From Pseudobdellovibrionaceae bacterium (GTDB lineage: Bacteria > Bdellovibrionota > Bdellovibrionia > Bdellovibrionales > JAMPXM01), in the NCBI GenBank assembly GCA_947462815.1, contig CANHQR010000003.1:33710-97709 (forward strand): a stretch of DNA of 64,000 nucleotides. Direction: 5' to 3'. A program made the translations under genes and the position numbers. The notes under the pieces were generated by a model, which was not told the origin of the DNA, did not search any database, and was given only the letters and a program-made list of their open reading frames with translations. Of the stretch, positions 1 through 7,992 are shown piece by piece (within the stretch, counting starts at the first letter, position 1; each line of letters starts with the position of its first letter).

Positions 1-494
1 CCGCCCTCAACACCGGCCTCTCGTTTGTACTCCCAAACAGTTCCGTTCTTCACGAGCAGGTTGTTTTTCACAGGAGTTGGTACGGCATTATCGTAGGCGG
101 CGACCATGGCTTCGTATCGACCCGCATCGAAATCGCCGGCCAGATCATCCAACTCCAGCGGCAAAAAGGAATCGCCATTCATCAAGATGAACTCGTCTTC
201 CAGCAGCTCGAGCGCATTCTTCAGCGCGCCCCCCGTCCCCAACGGCTCGCGCTCATAAGCGTATTCGATTTGCATGCCTAAGCTTTGCCCATCACCAAAA
301 TGCTCTTCGATCATTTCGCCTAAGTAAGCGACCAAAAGCACGACGTCCGTGTAGCCGCGTTCTTTCAGCTCCAACATTTGCCAATGCAGATAGGGTTCGC
401 CCGCGACAGGTACCAGCGGCTTGGGGCACTTTTCAGTCAGCGGCCTCAGGCGCGTGCCCAATCCGCCCGCTAGGATCACGACTTGCTTACGCAT
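1..494 (-). CDS. Sugar-phosphate nucleotidyltransferase (HddC/RmlA-like), 3' end outside window
   Basis: Only the first 164 codons are present; the gene reads off the left edge of the window. The protein starts MRKQVVILAGGLGTRLRPLT, the glycine-rich nucleotide-binding signature of NTP transferases, followed by CPKPLVPVAGEP (sugar-1-phosphate nucleotidyltransferase Lys motif) and EPLGTGGAL plus MNGDSF, with the Asp that holds the metal. The family joins an NTP to a sugar 1-phosphate to make a nucleotide sugar in the cytoplasm. The gene begins 4 bp after the stop of the sugar epimerase and follows a glycosyltransferase, so the three probably form one transcript for a surface glycan. Which sugar and nucleotide are used cannot be decided; a heptose guanylyltransferase of the HddC type is one possibility. 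Confidence 0.85.
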   Translation of the reverse strand, partial: MRKQVVILAGGLGTRLRPLTEKCPKPLVPVAGEPYLHWQMLELKERGYTDVVLLVAYLGEMIEEHFGDGQSLGMQIEYAYEREPLGTGGALKNALELLEDEFILMNGDSFLPLELDDLAGDFDAGRYEAMVAAYDNAVPTPVKNNLLVKNGTVWEYKREAGVEG

Positions 495-498
495 CGGC

Positions 499-1482
499 TT
501 ATCCACCCTTTCGCGGAGAACTTCGAAAATCTTCGACCACCTCGTGAACGGCCCGTTTCACGGCATCGCCCGAATTGAATTGCGGACGCCAGCCCAACTC
601 GACCAATCGTGAGCCGTCCAACCAAGTGAACGGCACATCGCCCACCCAGCCCCGATCCCCTTCACCAAACTCAATCCGGGCACGAGGGCTGGCCGGGTAG
701 GACTTGGAAATCTCCTCGACAACAGTTTCAGCGATTTGGCGCACCTGGGTGACTCCCTCGCTCGCGAGGTTGAAAATATCGGACGAGCCCTCGGGCGCTG
801 GGCTCAAAATATTCCGCCAACCAAAGAGCATGGCGTCCACACAATCTTCGACATACAAGTAGGACTTTTTTTGCGTCCCATTGCCGAGTACCCGAAGTGT
901 CGTGGGCTCCGCCATGAGTCGCTGAGTGAAATCATAGATCGCGCCATGCGTGGCCGGTCGCCCCACAACATTGGCAAAGCGGAAGACTAAACCTCGCATC
1001 GAGCAGTTGTGCGCGAAGGCACTAATCAGCGCCTCGCAGGCCAGCTTACTTGCGCCATAGAAGGAAATCGGCATGAGCGGACCATAGCCTTCCGGTGTGG
1101 GCTTGATCTTCGCTTCCCCATAGACGGCGGACGTCGAGGCGAAAACAATGTCGCGGACTTTCTGACGTCGCATGGCCTCCAACACATTCCACGTCGCGAC
1201 GGTGCCATTCTCTAAATCGACATCCGATCGAGCTGCGCCTTGCGAGATATCAGAATTCGCGGCCATGTGAAACACGACGTCTTGCTCGCGCATGACGTTT
1301 TCAACAATCGATAGGTCGCGAAGATCTCCTTTCACAAACTCACACCCCACGCCCGCAAGATGCTCTTCTCGACCTAGCACGAGATTGTCGATCACTCTGA
1401 CGTGATGTCCATCATTTACCAGTCTTCGAACCAATCGACTGCCGATAAAACCCGCCCCACCTGTCACTAAGACTTTGGCCAT
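499..1482 (-). CDS. NAD-dependent sugar epimerase/dehydratase (GalE-like extended SDR)
   Basis: A 327-residue extended short-chain dehydrogenase. TGGAGFIG at residues 7-14 is the Rossmann dinucleotide-binding motif, AST-S around 116-118 supplies the catalytic Ser/Thr, and YGASK places Tyr142 and Lys146. Members epimerise or dehydrate nucleotide sugars in the cytoplasm. The ATG at 1482 is chosen over an upstream in-frame start because it overlaps the stop of the glycosyltransferase gene by one base (TAATG), a normal coupling arrangement, and because the Rossmann motif then begins at the usual distance from the N terminus. It lies between a GT4 glycosyltransferase and a nucleotidyltransferase, indicating synthesis of an activated sugar for a surface polysaccharide. 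UDP-glucose 4-epimerase is a plausible but unproven activity. Confidence 0.88.
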   Translation of the reverse strand: MAKVLVTGGAGFIGSRLVRRLVNDGHHVRVIDNLVLGREEHLAGVGCEFVKGDLRDLSIVENVMREQDVVFHMAANSDISQGAARSDVDLENGTVATWNVLEAMRRQKVRDIVFASTSAVYGEAKIKPTPEGYGPLMPISFYGASKLACEALISAFAHNCSMRGLVFRFANVVGRPATHGAIYDFTQRLMAEPTTLRVLGNGTQKKSYLYVEDCVDAMLFGWRNILSPAPEGSSDIFNLASEGVTQVRQIAETVVEEISKSYPASPRARIEFGEGDRGWVGDVPFTWLDGSRLVELGWRPQFNSGDAVKRAVHEVVEDFRSSPRKGG

Positions 1483-2516
1483 TATACTTTTCCCGTCACG
1501 GCCAACCGAAGGCGATTCCACATCGTTGGCTTGTAGAGCAGTTGCACACTCGACGAATCGAAATTGAAACGCGGCTCATGATCCAATTCGCCCTCTTTGA
1601 GAATCTTGGTCATCAGCGCCAGGTAATCATCGGCCATTCGCTCATCACTAAAGAAGGTCTCAATCGCTTGGCGACAGGACAGAGGCCGAACTTGAACCAA
1701 GGCCCGAGGCGCCGCCAAAAGTTCATCATAGTTGCGGCAAACCACGCCCGTGCCGACACGCACCAACTCCGGCATGCAGCCATTTGCTGTCGAGATCACC
1801 GGTGTCCCGCAAGCTAAAGCTTCAAGCGGGGCTCCTGCACAGGGCTCATCCCAATTTGTTGGATAGATCAGTGCCCTCGCACCCGCGAGCAGCTTCACCT
1901 TTGTGGGTTCATCAACCAATCCCGCATAGTGAATTCCGCCGCGCGAGAGGCCCGCTCCGCCCATGATCTCGAGACGCACACCCAAATCCTGAGCCCAAGC
2001 GATGGCGGTCTTAACATTCTTCACTCGCCAGGTGGTGCGAGCCAAAAACACGAAGTAGTCGTCTTTGTGCTCGCGGAAGCTGTATCGTGCCGGGTCGACA
2101 CCGTTGTAGACGAAGTATTTGGCGTTGTGATTGCGCGCATGGGACTCGCTCAAAAAATTGGTATTGCGCCAATACTTCTCAGAGGGTTGACCATTCCCAT
2201 GGATGGTCACCAGAAAAGGAATCGGCGGACGAATCGGCAAGGGTTGGTGAGAGTGCAAAAAATCGAGATCGCCGGGCAACCACTGTTCGGGTGCTCGCGA
2301 TTGAAAGTCCGCAGGCAATTCATGGACTCGGAGACGGCCGGAGTGGACGTCTTCAGCGTTTTCCGCAATCGCCTCGGGACGACTCCCCGGCCTACAAAGC
2401 ACCACCACGTCGTGTCCACGACGTCGGTAAGCTCGGGCCAATGCCACCATAATCCGCTCGATTCCGCCGTAAGTCCGAGGCGGCAACACGGACTCGTGAA
2501 GTAAGCCAATTCGCAT
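1482..2516 (-). CDS. Glycosyltransferase family 4 protein
   Basis: A 344-residue GT-B glycosyltransferase. The N terminus, MRIGLLHESVLPPRTYGGIE, has the glycine-rich acceptor-side loop typical of GT4 enzymes. Near the C terminus DEPCAGAPLEALACGTPVIS matches the EX7E donor-binding region. These enzymes move a sugar from a nucleotide sugar to an acceptor at the inner membrane. The ATG at 2516 is preferred over an upstream in-frame start at 2561, which would add 15 non-conserved residues. It is the first gene of a minus-strand run with the epimerase and the nucleotidyltransferase. Donor and acceptor are unknown. Confidence 0.87.
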   Translation of the reverse strand: MRIGLLHESVLPPRTYGGIERIMVALARAYRRRGHDVVVLCRPGSRPEAIAENAEDVHSGRLRVHELPADFQSRAPEQWLPGDLDFLHSHQPLPIRPPIPFLVTIHGNGQPSEKYWRNTNFLSESHARNHNAKYFVYNGVDPARYSFREHKDDYFVFLARTTWRVKNVKTAIAWAQDLGVRLEIMGGAGLSRGGIHYAGLVDEPTKVKLLAGARALIYPTNWDEPCAGAPLEALACGTPVISTANGCMPELVRVGTGVVCRNYDELLAAPRALVQVRPLSCRQAIETFFSDERMADDYLALMTKILKEGELDHEPRFNFDSSSVQLLYKPTMWNRLRLAVTGKV

Positions 2517-2779
2517 CCCGCCAACCTGCCGGAAAGGTGAAAACTTGTCCAATCCGGACAAGCCTTACACACAGGTCACGCTCTGCGTCGCCAGACGGCC
2601 AAAAACCATTACCAAAGCGAGGCTCGGGACTCCTCGCGCCCTTCGCTCAATGGCATGTTGTAACTATGGTGAACACTTCGGCGCCCCCAGACCTTTCAAG
2701 CCCGCCCCGCTCCTTAGCGGGGCACTTGGTACTGATTTTAGGGGCACTCGGGCGCAGGTTTGAACGACTGACCTGCCCA

Positions 2780-3406
2780 GTGAAGTCATTTTTTGTAAGG
2801 TCTTTTTTGGCGTCGACCCTTTGGGTACTGTCTCTTTTACTCTTGGCCTCTTGTACCTCCTTCGTCGGTCCACAAGTCAAAGCCGATCCTTGCTCGAACG
2901 TGGATTGGTTCGAAGTGGGTCGGCTCGACGCCCTCGTCGGAGCTCCGGCTGAAACCAGCCTGGCCTTGCAGCGCTGCCAGAGTACGGCGCCCGATAAAGT
3001 GACTCCGAATGCCATGGAGTTCTACGTGGCCGGTTGGAATCGAGGGCTCATCAGCTACTGCACTCCCGAACATGCCTTTAACGAAGGCCGCCGGCAGCGG
3101 GAATATCAGCAAATCTGTCCGGCCCATGTCGAGCGTGCCTTCCTCGAACGCTATGAAGCTGGCCGCCAACTGTCGCGCCTCGAGCGAGAGTCCGAAGCCA
3201 ATGAACGAAAAATAGAAATTCTTGCCAACGAGATCCGCGCTTTGGAGTCGCCCGGAATTCTCGATGATGCCCTCCGCCGAACGGGCCAGCTTCCGAAGCG
3301 AAGCTCCACGGGAAGAGGTCGCCTCGATGAAATGCGCCGTGAGCTCGCCGAACTCAAAAATCGAAATGCCACGCTCAATGCGGAAATTCGCCGCCTCGAG
3401 CTTTGA
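2780..3406 (+). CDS. DUF2799-like lipoprotein with C-terminal coiled coil
   Basis: A predicted lipoprotein of 208 residues if it starts at the GTG at 2780. That start gives a compact signal peptide (Lys, Arg, then a hydrophobic run) ending in LLASC, a lipobox with Cys25 as the acylation site; upstream ATGs, for example at 2666, would bury the signal far inside the protein. The mature part begins with a Cys/Trp-containing domain (DWFEVGRLD, then YVAGWNRGL and YCTPEHAFNEGRR) that resembles the DUF2799 family of small lipoproteins. The last 80 residues are rich in Glu, Arg and Leu (RRELAELKNRNATLNAEIRR) and look like a coiled coil. Function is unknown. The start codon is the least certain part; no good Shine-Dalgarno sequence is visible. 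Confidence 0.65.
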   Translation: MKSFFVRSFLASTLWVLSLLLLASCTSFVGPQVKADPCSNVDWFEVGRLDALVGAPAETSLALQRCQSTAPDKVTPNAMEFYVAGWNRGLISYCTPEHAFNEGRRQREYQQICPAHVERAFLERYEAGRQLSRLERESEANERKIEILANEIRALESPGILDDALRRTGQLPKRSSTGRGRLDEMRRELAELKNRNATLNAEIRRLEL

Positions 3407-3480
3407 TAACATCCTGCGACACTCCAAGAGAGGCGCAGAGCTTCACCGATGCCAACCTGCATGTCTAAACTCAAGACTGA

Positions 3481-4863
3481 ATGTCGATTCCATCGAAACT
3501 TAAATCTCACTTCACGCTCATTTCACTTTCCGTCGTCTTGATCATCTCGCTGATTGCCTTGCGCGGATTTCGTTTAGATCAAGCGCCTCAAGGCTTCTAT
3601 CTCGACGAAGCCGCGATCGCCGCGCAATCCATGTGCATCGCCGAGTCCGGCCACACGGCCGATCAAACTTTCCGACTCTTCGCACCCGTCCTGGGTAGCG
3701 GCTACGCCACGCCCCTCACACTCGGTCTGTCGGCGGCTTGGGTTAAACTCTATGGCCACCGAATCGAAAACTTTCGCGCCCTCGCTGCGTTCGTCGGCTT
3801 GATCGGCTTGTTCGCTCTCGCCTGGGCCGCTCAACTTTGGCGCGGAGGCTCCCTGAGTTGGCCGATGGCTGGTGCGATCTTACTCACCTCCCCCTGGATG
3901 TTTCATTTGTCTCGCATTTATTGGGATCCCATTTTTGCTTTTGCTCTTTGGTGTATCACCTTGGCCCTCTGGGCCGCTTGGAGACGACATCCCAATTGGA
4001 AAAGCGCCGGAGCCATCGGACTGTTTGCCGCGCTCTCTATGCTCACGTATCCGCCCTTTCGCATCGGTGTTCCGCTGTCGATACTCGTCATGCTTTGGCC
4101 GAGCCCAAGAGCCGACGGCCCAAGACTCTCTGGCCCCAGCCTCATCGCGCTCATCCTCGGCGGCTGTATCGGCCTATTGCCCCTTCTGACGGTGATCCAT
4201 GATCCACATTTCTGGAGCCGAAGCGATTTTCTCGCGATCTGGAGCTCCCACCATCTAGCCCAAACGTTTCCGGCTCAATCACATTGGCAATTTTGGGATC
4301 TGCCGCTGATCTTTTTAGAGAATCTCACGCGTCACTTCGACCCTCGATTTCTCATATTTCGCGGCGATGAAAACTTACGCCACAGTTCGGGTTTCGGCGG
4401 TTTGCTCCAGCCGGCCGAGCTTCTCGGGATCGCCGCTCTGGCTGCCTACTCTCTTCGCCAATGGCCTCGCCCTGAAGGACGCATTCTGTTTCTGAGTGTG
4501 ATCGGCTTTGCTCCCGCAGCTCTGACTTGGGAGGCGCTGCCCCATGCACTGCGAGGTTTGATGGCCGCACCCGCTCTTTTGTGGGCGGCTGTCCTCGGAG
4601 CCGAGTTGATGATGGAAAAGTGGCGGCCTTACCGGATCGGGGCTCTGATTTTGAGTCTCGCGATTGCCGGATTTTTTGTGCCTTACATTCGAGACTACTT
4701 TGGTCGCTATCCTCACGACTCGCAACTTTGGTACGAGGCCGACACAATTGCTCATTGGCGAAAGACGCGCGAGTGGCTGAAGCCCGAAGAGGGACTCGCG
4801 CATTTGTACTTTAGATTGAGCGAAGACGGCGAGAGCTGTCGATCGGCGCGGCTTAACGATTGA
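3481..4863 (+). CDS. GT-C type membrane glycosyltransferase (GT39/ArnT-like)
   Basis: A 460-residue integral membrane protein with an N-terminal transmembrane helix (LISLSVVLIISLIALRGF), then a luminal loop GFYLDEAAIAAQSM. The Asp-Glu pair in that first loop is the catalytic signature of GT-C transferases that use polyprenyl-phosphate sugars. Several hydrophobic helices follow, for example LAAFVGLIGLFALAWAAQL and LIALILGGCIGLLPLL. Such enzymes add sugars on the periplasmic face of the inner membrane. Its 3' end overlaps the convergent protease gene by 11 bp. It shares the neighbourhood with other glycan genes but is on the opposite strand from them. Substrate unknown; another GT-C family with the same fold cannot be excluded. 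Confidence 0.7.
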   Translation: MSIPSKLKSHFTLISLSVVLIISLIALRGFRLDQAPQGFYLDEAAIAAQSMCIAESGHTADQTFRLFAPVLGSGYATPLTLGLSAAWVKLYGHRIENFRALAAFVGLIGLFALAWAAQLWRGGSLSWPMAGAILLTSPWMFHLSRIYWDPIFAFALWCITLALWAAWRRHPNWKSAGAIGLFAALSMLTYPPFRIGVPLSILVMLWPSPRADGPRLSGPSLIALILGGCIGLLPLLTVIHDPHFWSRSDFLAIWSSHHLAQTFPAQSHWQFWDLPLIFLENLTRHFDPRFLIFRGDENLRHSSGFGGLLQPAELLGIAALAAYSLRQWPRPEGRILFLSVIGFAPAALTWEALPHALRGLMAAPALLWAAVLGAELMMEKWRPYRIGALILSLAIAGFFVPYIRDYFGRYPHDSQLWYEADTIAHWRKTREWLKPEEGLAHLYFRLSEDGESCRSARLND

Positions 4864-5755
4864 GCTCGGATACGATCCAGTTCACGTAGGGACCGACGTT
4901 CACATAAGTGGCGGACAAGTCGCAAACCTCTCGATCCCCGACCTCGGTAGTCTCTGTGTAGGCCAACACACCGAGTAGCGACCATACACCCGTGCTCGAT
5001 CGCAAGAGCGCCGGACCTCCAGAATCTCCTGAACAAAGTCCCATGCGCTGTGTGATCGCGACACGAAAATAGGAAAGGGTCGGCTCGTAAACATAGCCGC
5101 GAAACTCAGCGACCCGCAGTTGCCCATCGGAAGTTTCAGACTGAGCGCTGGCCAGACCAAAACCAAACGAACGGACAAGAAAACTACCACCAAAGCTCGC
5201 GTCGGCCTGAGCGACGCTGACCGGCTGAACCCGTGCTAAAACTTGTGCCACGGCATCTGTTTTCACTTCAAGAAAGACGATGGCCAAATCCGGCCAGTGA
5301 GGCGATTTTGGACCACGTGAGACACTCGGCGCGGGCGTCGTCGACAACGTGCTTTGAGCCGCTCGCAAGCGCAGATAGTCCGGATGCACGACGATTCGCT
5401 CGACCTTCAGGGGGCCGAACTGCTCATTCGCCATCGCGATCACTTCGTGCTCATGACCCTCCTTAATACAGTGAGCCGCCGTGAGCAAAACACGACGTGT
5501 GATGAAGCTCGCCGTACACTGAGTCAGTCGCGTGATCTGCGAATTCCCATTGGACTCGATTTTTTTTGCGACGAGGCGAGCCATACCTGCGGCTTCGTCC
5601 GAAGAGTGAGGTACGAGATCTCCACCCATGACACTTTGGTCATAATCGTCGAGAGGCAGCTTCGGGGTACAAGCCGCCACGAGGCCGCTGAGCAGAACAG
5701 CAACAACCGAAGACTGAAAATACCATCTGGATAGACCTTGAAGGCCACGCAACAT
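4853..5755 (-). CDS. Trypsin-like serine protease, probable lipoprotein
   Basis: A chymotrypsin-fold (S1) protease of 300 residues with the full catalytic triad: His95 in LTAAHC, Asp156 in PDLAIV and Ser245 in CSGDSGGPAL. The N terminus has a hydrophobic segment ending LSGLVAAC, a lipobox with Cys29, so the enzyme is probably anchored to a membrane facing the periplasm or outside. The ATG at 5755 is chosen because AGGGAG lies 6 bases upstream of it; the ATG at 5761 leaves no spacer. The reading frame stays open far upstream, but that sequence carries no signal peptide or family motif. A strong nested inverted repeat lies directly upstream and overlaps the ribosome-binding site. It follows trmH on the same strand after a 184-bp gap. 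Natural substrates are unknown. Confidence 0.85.
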   Translation of the reverse strand: MLRGLQGLSRWYFQSSVVAVLLSGLVAACTPKLPLDDYDQSVMGGDLVPHSSDEAAGMARLVAKKIESNGNSQITRLTQCTASFITRRVLLTAAHCIKEGHEHEVIAMANEQFGPLKVERIVVHPDYLRLRAAQSTLSTTPAPSVSRGPKSPHWPDLAIVFLEVKTDAVAQVLARVQPVSVAQADASFGGSFLVRSFGFGLASAQSETSDGQLRVAEFRGYVYEPTLSYFRVAITQRMGLCSGDSGGPALLRSSTGVWSLLGVLAYTETTEVGDREVCDLSATYVNVGPYVNWIVSELNR

Positions 5756-5764
5756 TCTCATCTC

Positions 5765-5831
5765 CCTGCTCAGCTCCCAGAGGACGTCCATCTGTTCAAT
5801 GGACGCGTACCCATCTGGAAAGCTGAGCAGG
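5765..5831 (-). promoter_or_regulatory. Nested inverted repeat over the protease ribosome-binding site
   Basis: Three nested complementary segments are visible: an outer perfect 11-bp arm pair (5765-5775 with 5821-5831), a middle 5-bp pair CCAGA/TCTGG (5777-5781 with 5814-5818) and an inner 7-bp pair CGTCCAT/ATGGACG (5785-5791 with 5799-5805). In the minus-strand transcript this folds into one long hairpin whose base reaches into the Shine-Dalgarno sequence (about 5762-5767) of the protease gene. Occlusion of translation is an inference; the pairing is seen directly. Confidence 0.65.
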
Positions 5832-5896
5832 AGAGATGCCGCGACAAAATCGCCCATGTTGCGGTTGAACCAGATGGCTATGCCAAAGATTGTCAC

Positions 5897-5914
5897 TCCC
5901 GAGCTTTCTCGGGA
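5897..5914 (-). terminator. Hairpin after trmH, possible terminator
   Basis: Perfect 7-bp arms TCCCGAG/CTCGGGA with a 4-base loop lie 26 bp beyond the trmH stop. No uninterrupted T-run follows directly, so this may be a weak terminator, a processing site or a transcript-end stabiliser. Confidence 0.4.
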
Positions 5915-5939
5915 CGTTGAGAGGGTCGACCCACCCGAA

Positions 5940-6671
5940 TTAGACGCGAGCGAGAATCTCCCGAAGCAATCGCGCAGGATTGTCCAAGGTGCGCAAAACA
6001 TAGTGAGCAGCCAAGATTCTCTGCTCTCCCGCACTTAGGGTTCCCGCCAGACCCGCTGTCTCTCGGGCCAACTGAATCGTCTGGAAGGCGATCGCGGCAG
6101 CTACGGAGATGTTGTAGCTCTGCACAAATCCTCGCATCGGCAGGATGACACTTTGATCACAAAGTTCCTGCATATCAGGCGAAATCCCATCCTTCTCATT
6201 GCCCAGAACAATGGCGATGGGTCCGGTCAAATGACACTCGTGCAAGGGCTTAGCCTTCGCATCCAAATGCGTGGCGAGAATGCTGTAACCCTTGTCGCGC
6301 AAATCTGCGACAGCCGTGACGGTGTTTTTATAGCGCGCGACGTCCAGCCACTTATCCGCTCCAGCTGTCACTCGATTGGCTTCCTTAAATCGCTCGCCGG
6401 GCTCGATCACATGAATGCACTGAAATCCCATAGCCTCAGCCGAGCGTAACACTGCCGAAGTATTGCCGCGATCGTAAATATTCTCTAACACAGGCGTCAC
6501 ATCACAGGTCCGTCCCGCCACCACCCGCCAAATTTTATGCATGCGCTCGGGGGTCAATCGTGGACCCAAGTGTTCGAGTACGACGTCGGCCGAAACCTGA
6601 CCATCCTCTCGTGAGTCCACCGCATACTCACGAAGATCGATCAAAAAAGAGTGCGGAAATCTCGACTTCAT
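5940..6671 (-). CDS. trmH: tRNA (guanosine-18 2'-O) methyltransferase, TrmH/SpoU family
   Basis: A 243-residue SpoU-class methyltransferase. The three SPOUT signatures are all visible: NIYDRGNTSAVLRSAEAMG (motif 1, with the Asn and Arg), IAIVLGNEKDGIS (motif 2) and LPMRGFVQSYNISVAAAIA (motif 3, forming the trefoil knot that binds S-adenosylmethionine). The N-terminal stretch with LTPERMHKIWRVVAGR and the C-terminal helical tail are those of TrmH rather than the rRNA enzyme RlmB. TrmH methylates the ribose of G18 in the tRNA D-loop. It starts 18 bp after the stop of the cinA-like gene and is likely cotranscribed with it. Confidence 0.87.
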   Translation of the reverse strand: MKSRFPHSFLIDLREYAVDSREDGQVSADVVLEHLGPRLTPERMHKIWRVVAGRTCDVTPVLENIYDRGNTSAVLRSAEAMGFQCIHVIEPGERFKEANRVTAGADKWLDVARYKNTVTAVADLRDKGYSILATHLDAKAKPLHECHLTGPIAIVLGNEKDGISPDMQELCDQSVILPMRGFVQSYNISVAAAIAFQTIQLARETAGLAGTLSAGEQRILAAHYVLRTLDNPARLLREILARV

Positions 6672-6689
6672 TTTTGACCCCTCGATACG

Positions 6690-7982
6690 CTATTGATGTG
6701 TCTTGAGCGTCGTGCTCTGGAGCTGTGGCAGGCTCTCTCCAGCCGCGAGCAAAAGTGCGACTTCGGCAATCCAAACTCCGTGACGCTCCGAAGGCCACAA
6801 GCCAGCCAACTCCGGGAGCTGAGCCGATTTCATTTCGCCTCGCTGGGATCGCCAGCTCACTCGCTGAGTTGAGGCGTCAAACTCGATGGCGTAATCCCAT
6901 CCGTTCGGCTCGGTTTCCGACATGAAGTAATCGAAGTCGATTGAATTCGATGGGCTTGAGACATTGCGACCTCGAGGAGGGCTCGCACCCAAAAGTCGGC
7001 GCAGCCACCTCCCGCTGGAGGCGCGATCCCAAACTCGCTTCGAAGAACAAAGCGTCAGCACACGCTCGATGAGCTGCTCTTCGGATTGTTGAATCATCCA
7101 TAGACCAAATCGCGCCGTCATCCACGCATCGACTTCGGCGCTTTGCCAAGGTTTGGTCAACCACAGCTTTAAATCGACATAGGGAGCGTGAGCCCGGTAG
7201 CCCGTTTGCGGCCGAGGTCGGCGCAATTCACCCGCCCATTGACTCAAAGCTGGCTCCAACTCCGCATCGAGACTTCCCTCACCACGACCTAGAGTTCGCC
7301 ATACCATTAAAGTTTCGTTGCTCGGCCAGCCCTGCTTGCGGATCCAGGCTTCAAGATCAGCGCGAACCCGTGTCTTCCAAAGATGTGCGACTTCATGAGG
7401 CGGACCAGGCAAGGCCAGCACATACCTCGGATGGTCGCTGAGCCCGTTCATGGGCACGTCGATGAGTGCAAAGCCCGCAGCCGTACCCTCTTGATTCGGA
7501 AAAATTCGCGCACCTTTTGGAAACCAGGCTTGCTTCTTTTGATTCTCTTGAGGGGTCACACCACGTCGCTGCAAACGTTCAACGATCTGAAGCCAAATCT
7601 CGTCGCTTCGGTCGTCCCAAACAAGTTGCAGATCAACGACTTCAGCCAAAACTTCGCGCGTGAAATCGTCGGCGGTTGGTCCAAGTCCCCCACAGACGAC
7701 TAAAACCTGTACGCGGTCCAACAAATCTCGCAGAGCGGATCGCATGGCTTCGCGTTCATCGGGAACACTTCGATGCTCGACAACTTTGACGTTCAATTCA
7801 GCGAGCCAGTTGGCAATTGAGGCCGCATTCGAATTGACGACCTGCCCGTCCGTCAACTCCGTACCGATGGCCAAAATGGCGGCGAGTCCAGCTCGCTTCG
7901 TTTGAACGTCTTCAGCTCTCACGTCAGTTCGCACGCCCGTCGGCATGTCGGTCGGTATTTCAGTTGGCTTTCCGGGACGCAT
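6690..7982 (-). CDS. CinA-like protein with degenerate C-terminal domain
   Basis: Residues about 33-210 of this 430-residue protein match the molybdopterin-binding-like N-terminal domain of CinA: AILAIGTELTDGQVVNSNAA, then VVCGGLGPTADDFTRE and ALPGPPHEV. In known CinA proteins this domain hydrolyses ADP-ribose. The C-terminal half has the length of the nicotinamide-nucleotide amidase domain, but the usual AESCTGG signature is not present; the nearest stretch, DRASSGRWLRRLLG, lacks the Cys and Thr. Amidase activity is therefore doubtful. The ATG at 7982 is chosen because it lies 10 bp after the upstream gene's stop, with AAGG ahead of it. Residues 6-21 are made of four-residue repeats encoded by a 12-bp tandem repeat. 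Confidence 0.8.
   Translation of the reverse strand: MRPGKPTEIPTDMPTGVRTDVRAEDVQTKRAGLAAILAIGTELTDGQVVNSNAASIANWLAELNVKVVEHRSVPDEREAMRSALRDLLDRVQVLVVCGGLGPTADDFTREVLAEVVDLQLVWDDRSDEIWLQIVERLQRRGVTPQENQKKQAWFPKGARIFPNQEGTAAGFALIDVPMNGLSDHPRYVLALPGPPHEVAHLWKTRVRADLEAWIRKQGWPSNETLMVWRTLGRGEGSLDAELEPALSQWAGELRRPRPQTGYRAHAPYVDLKLWLTKPWQSAEVDAWMTARFGLWMIQQSEEQLIERVLTLCSSKRVWDRASSGRWLRRLLGASPPRGRNVSSPSNSIDFDYFMSETEPNGWDYAIEFDASTQRVSWRSQRGEMKSAQLPELAGLWPSERHGVWIAEVALLLAAGESLPQLQSTTLKTHQ
7921..7968 (-). repeat. Four 12-bp tandem repeats inside the cinA-like gene
   Basis: Four consecutive 12-bp units (starting at 7921, 7933, 7945 and 7957) encode PTEI, PTDM, PTGV and RTDV on the minus strand, at residues 6-21. 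A fifth, more diverged unit covers 7969-7980. They fall before the conserved CinA domain, so variation in copy number would not disrupt it. Confidence 0.65.
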
Positions 7983-7992
7983 GCCCAACGCC

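Noticed and set aside
2837..3427. Minus-strand open frame of 196 codons opposite the lipoprotein
   Set aside because: The plus frame has a signal peptide with lipobox; the minus frame shows no family motif and lacks a Shine-Dalgarno sequence.
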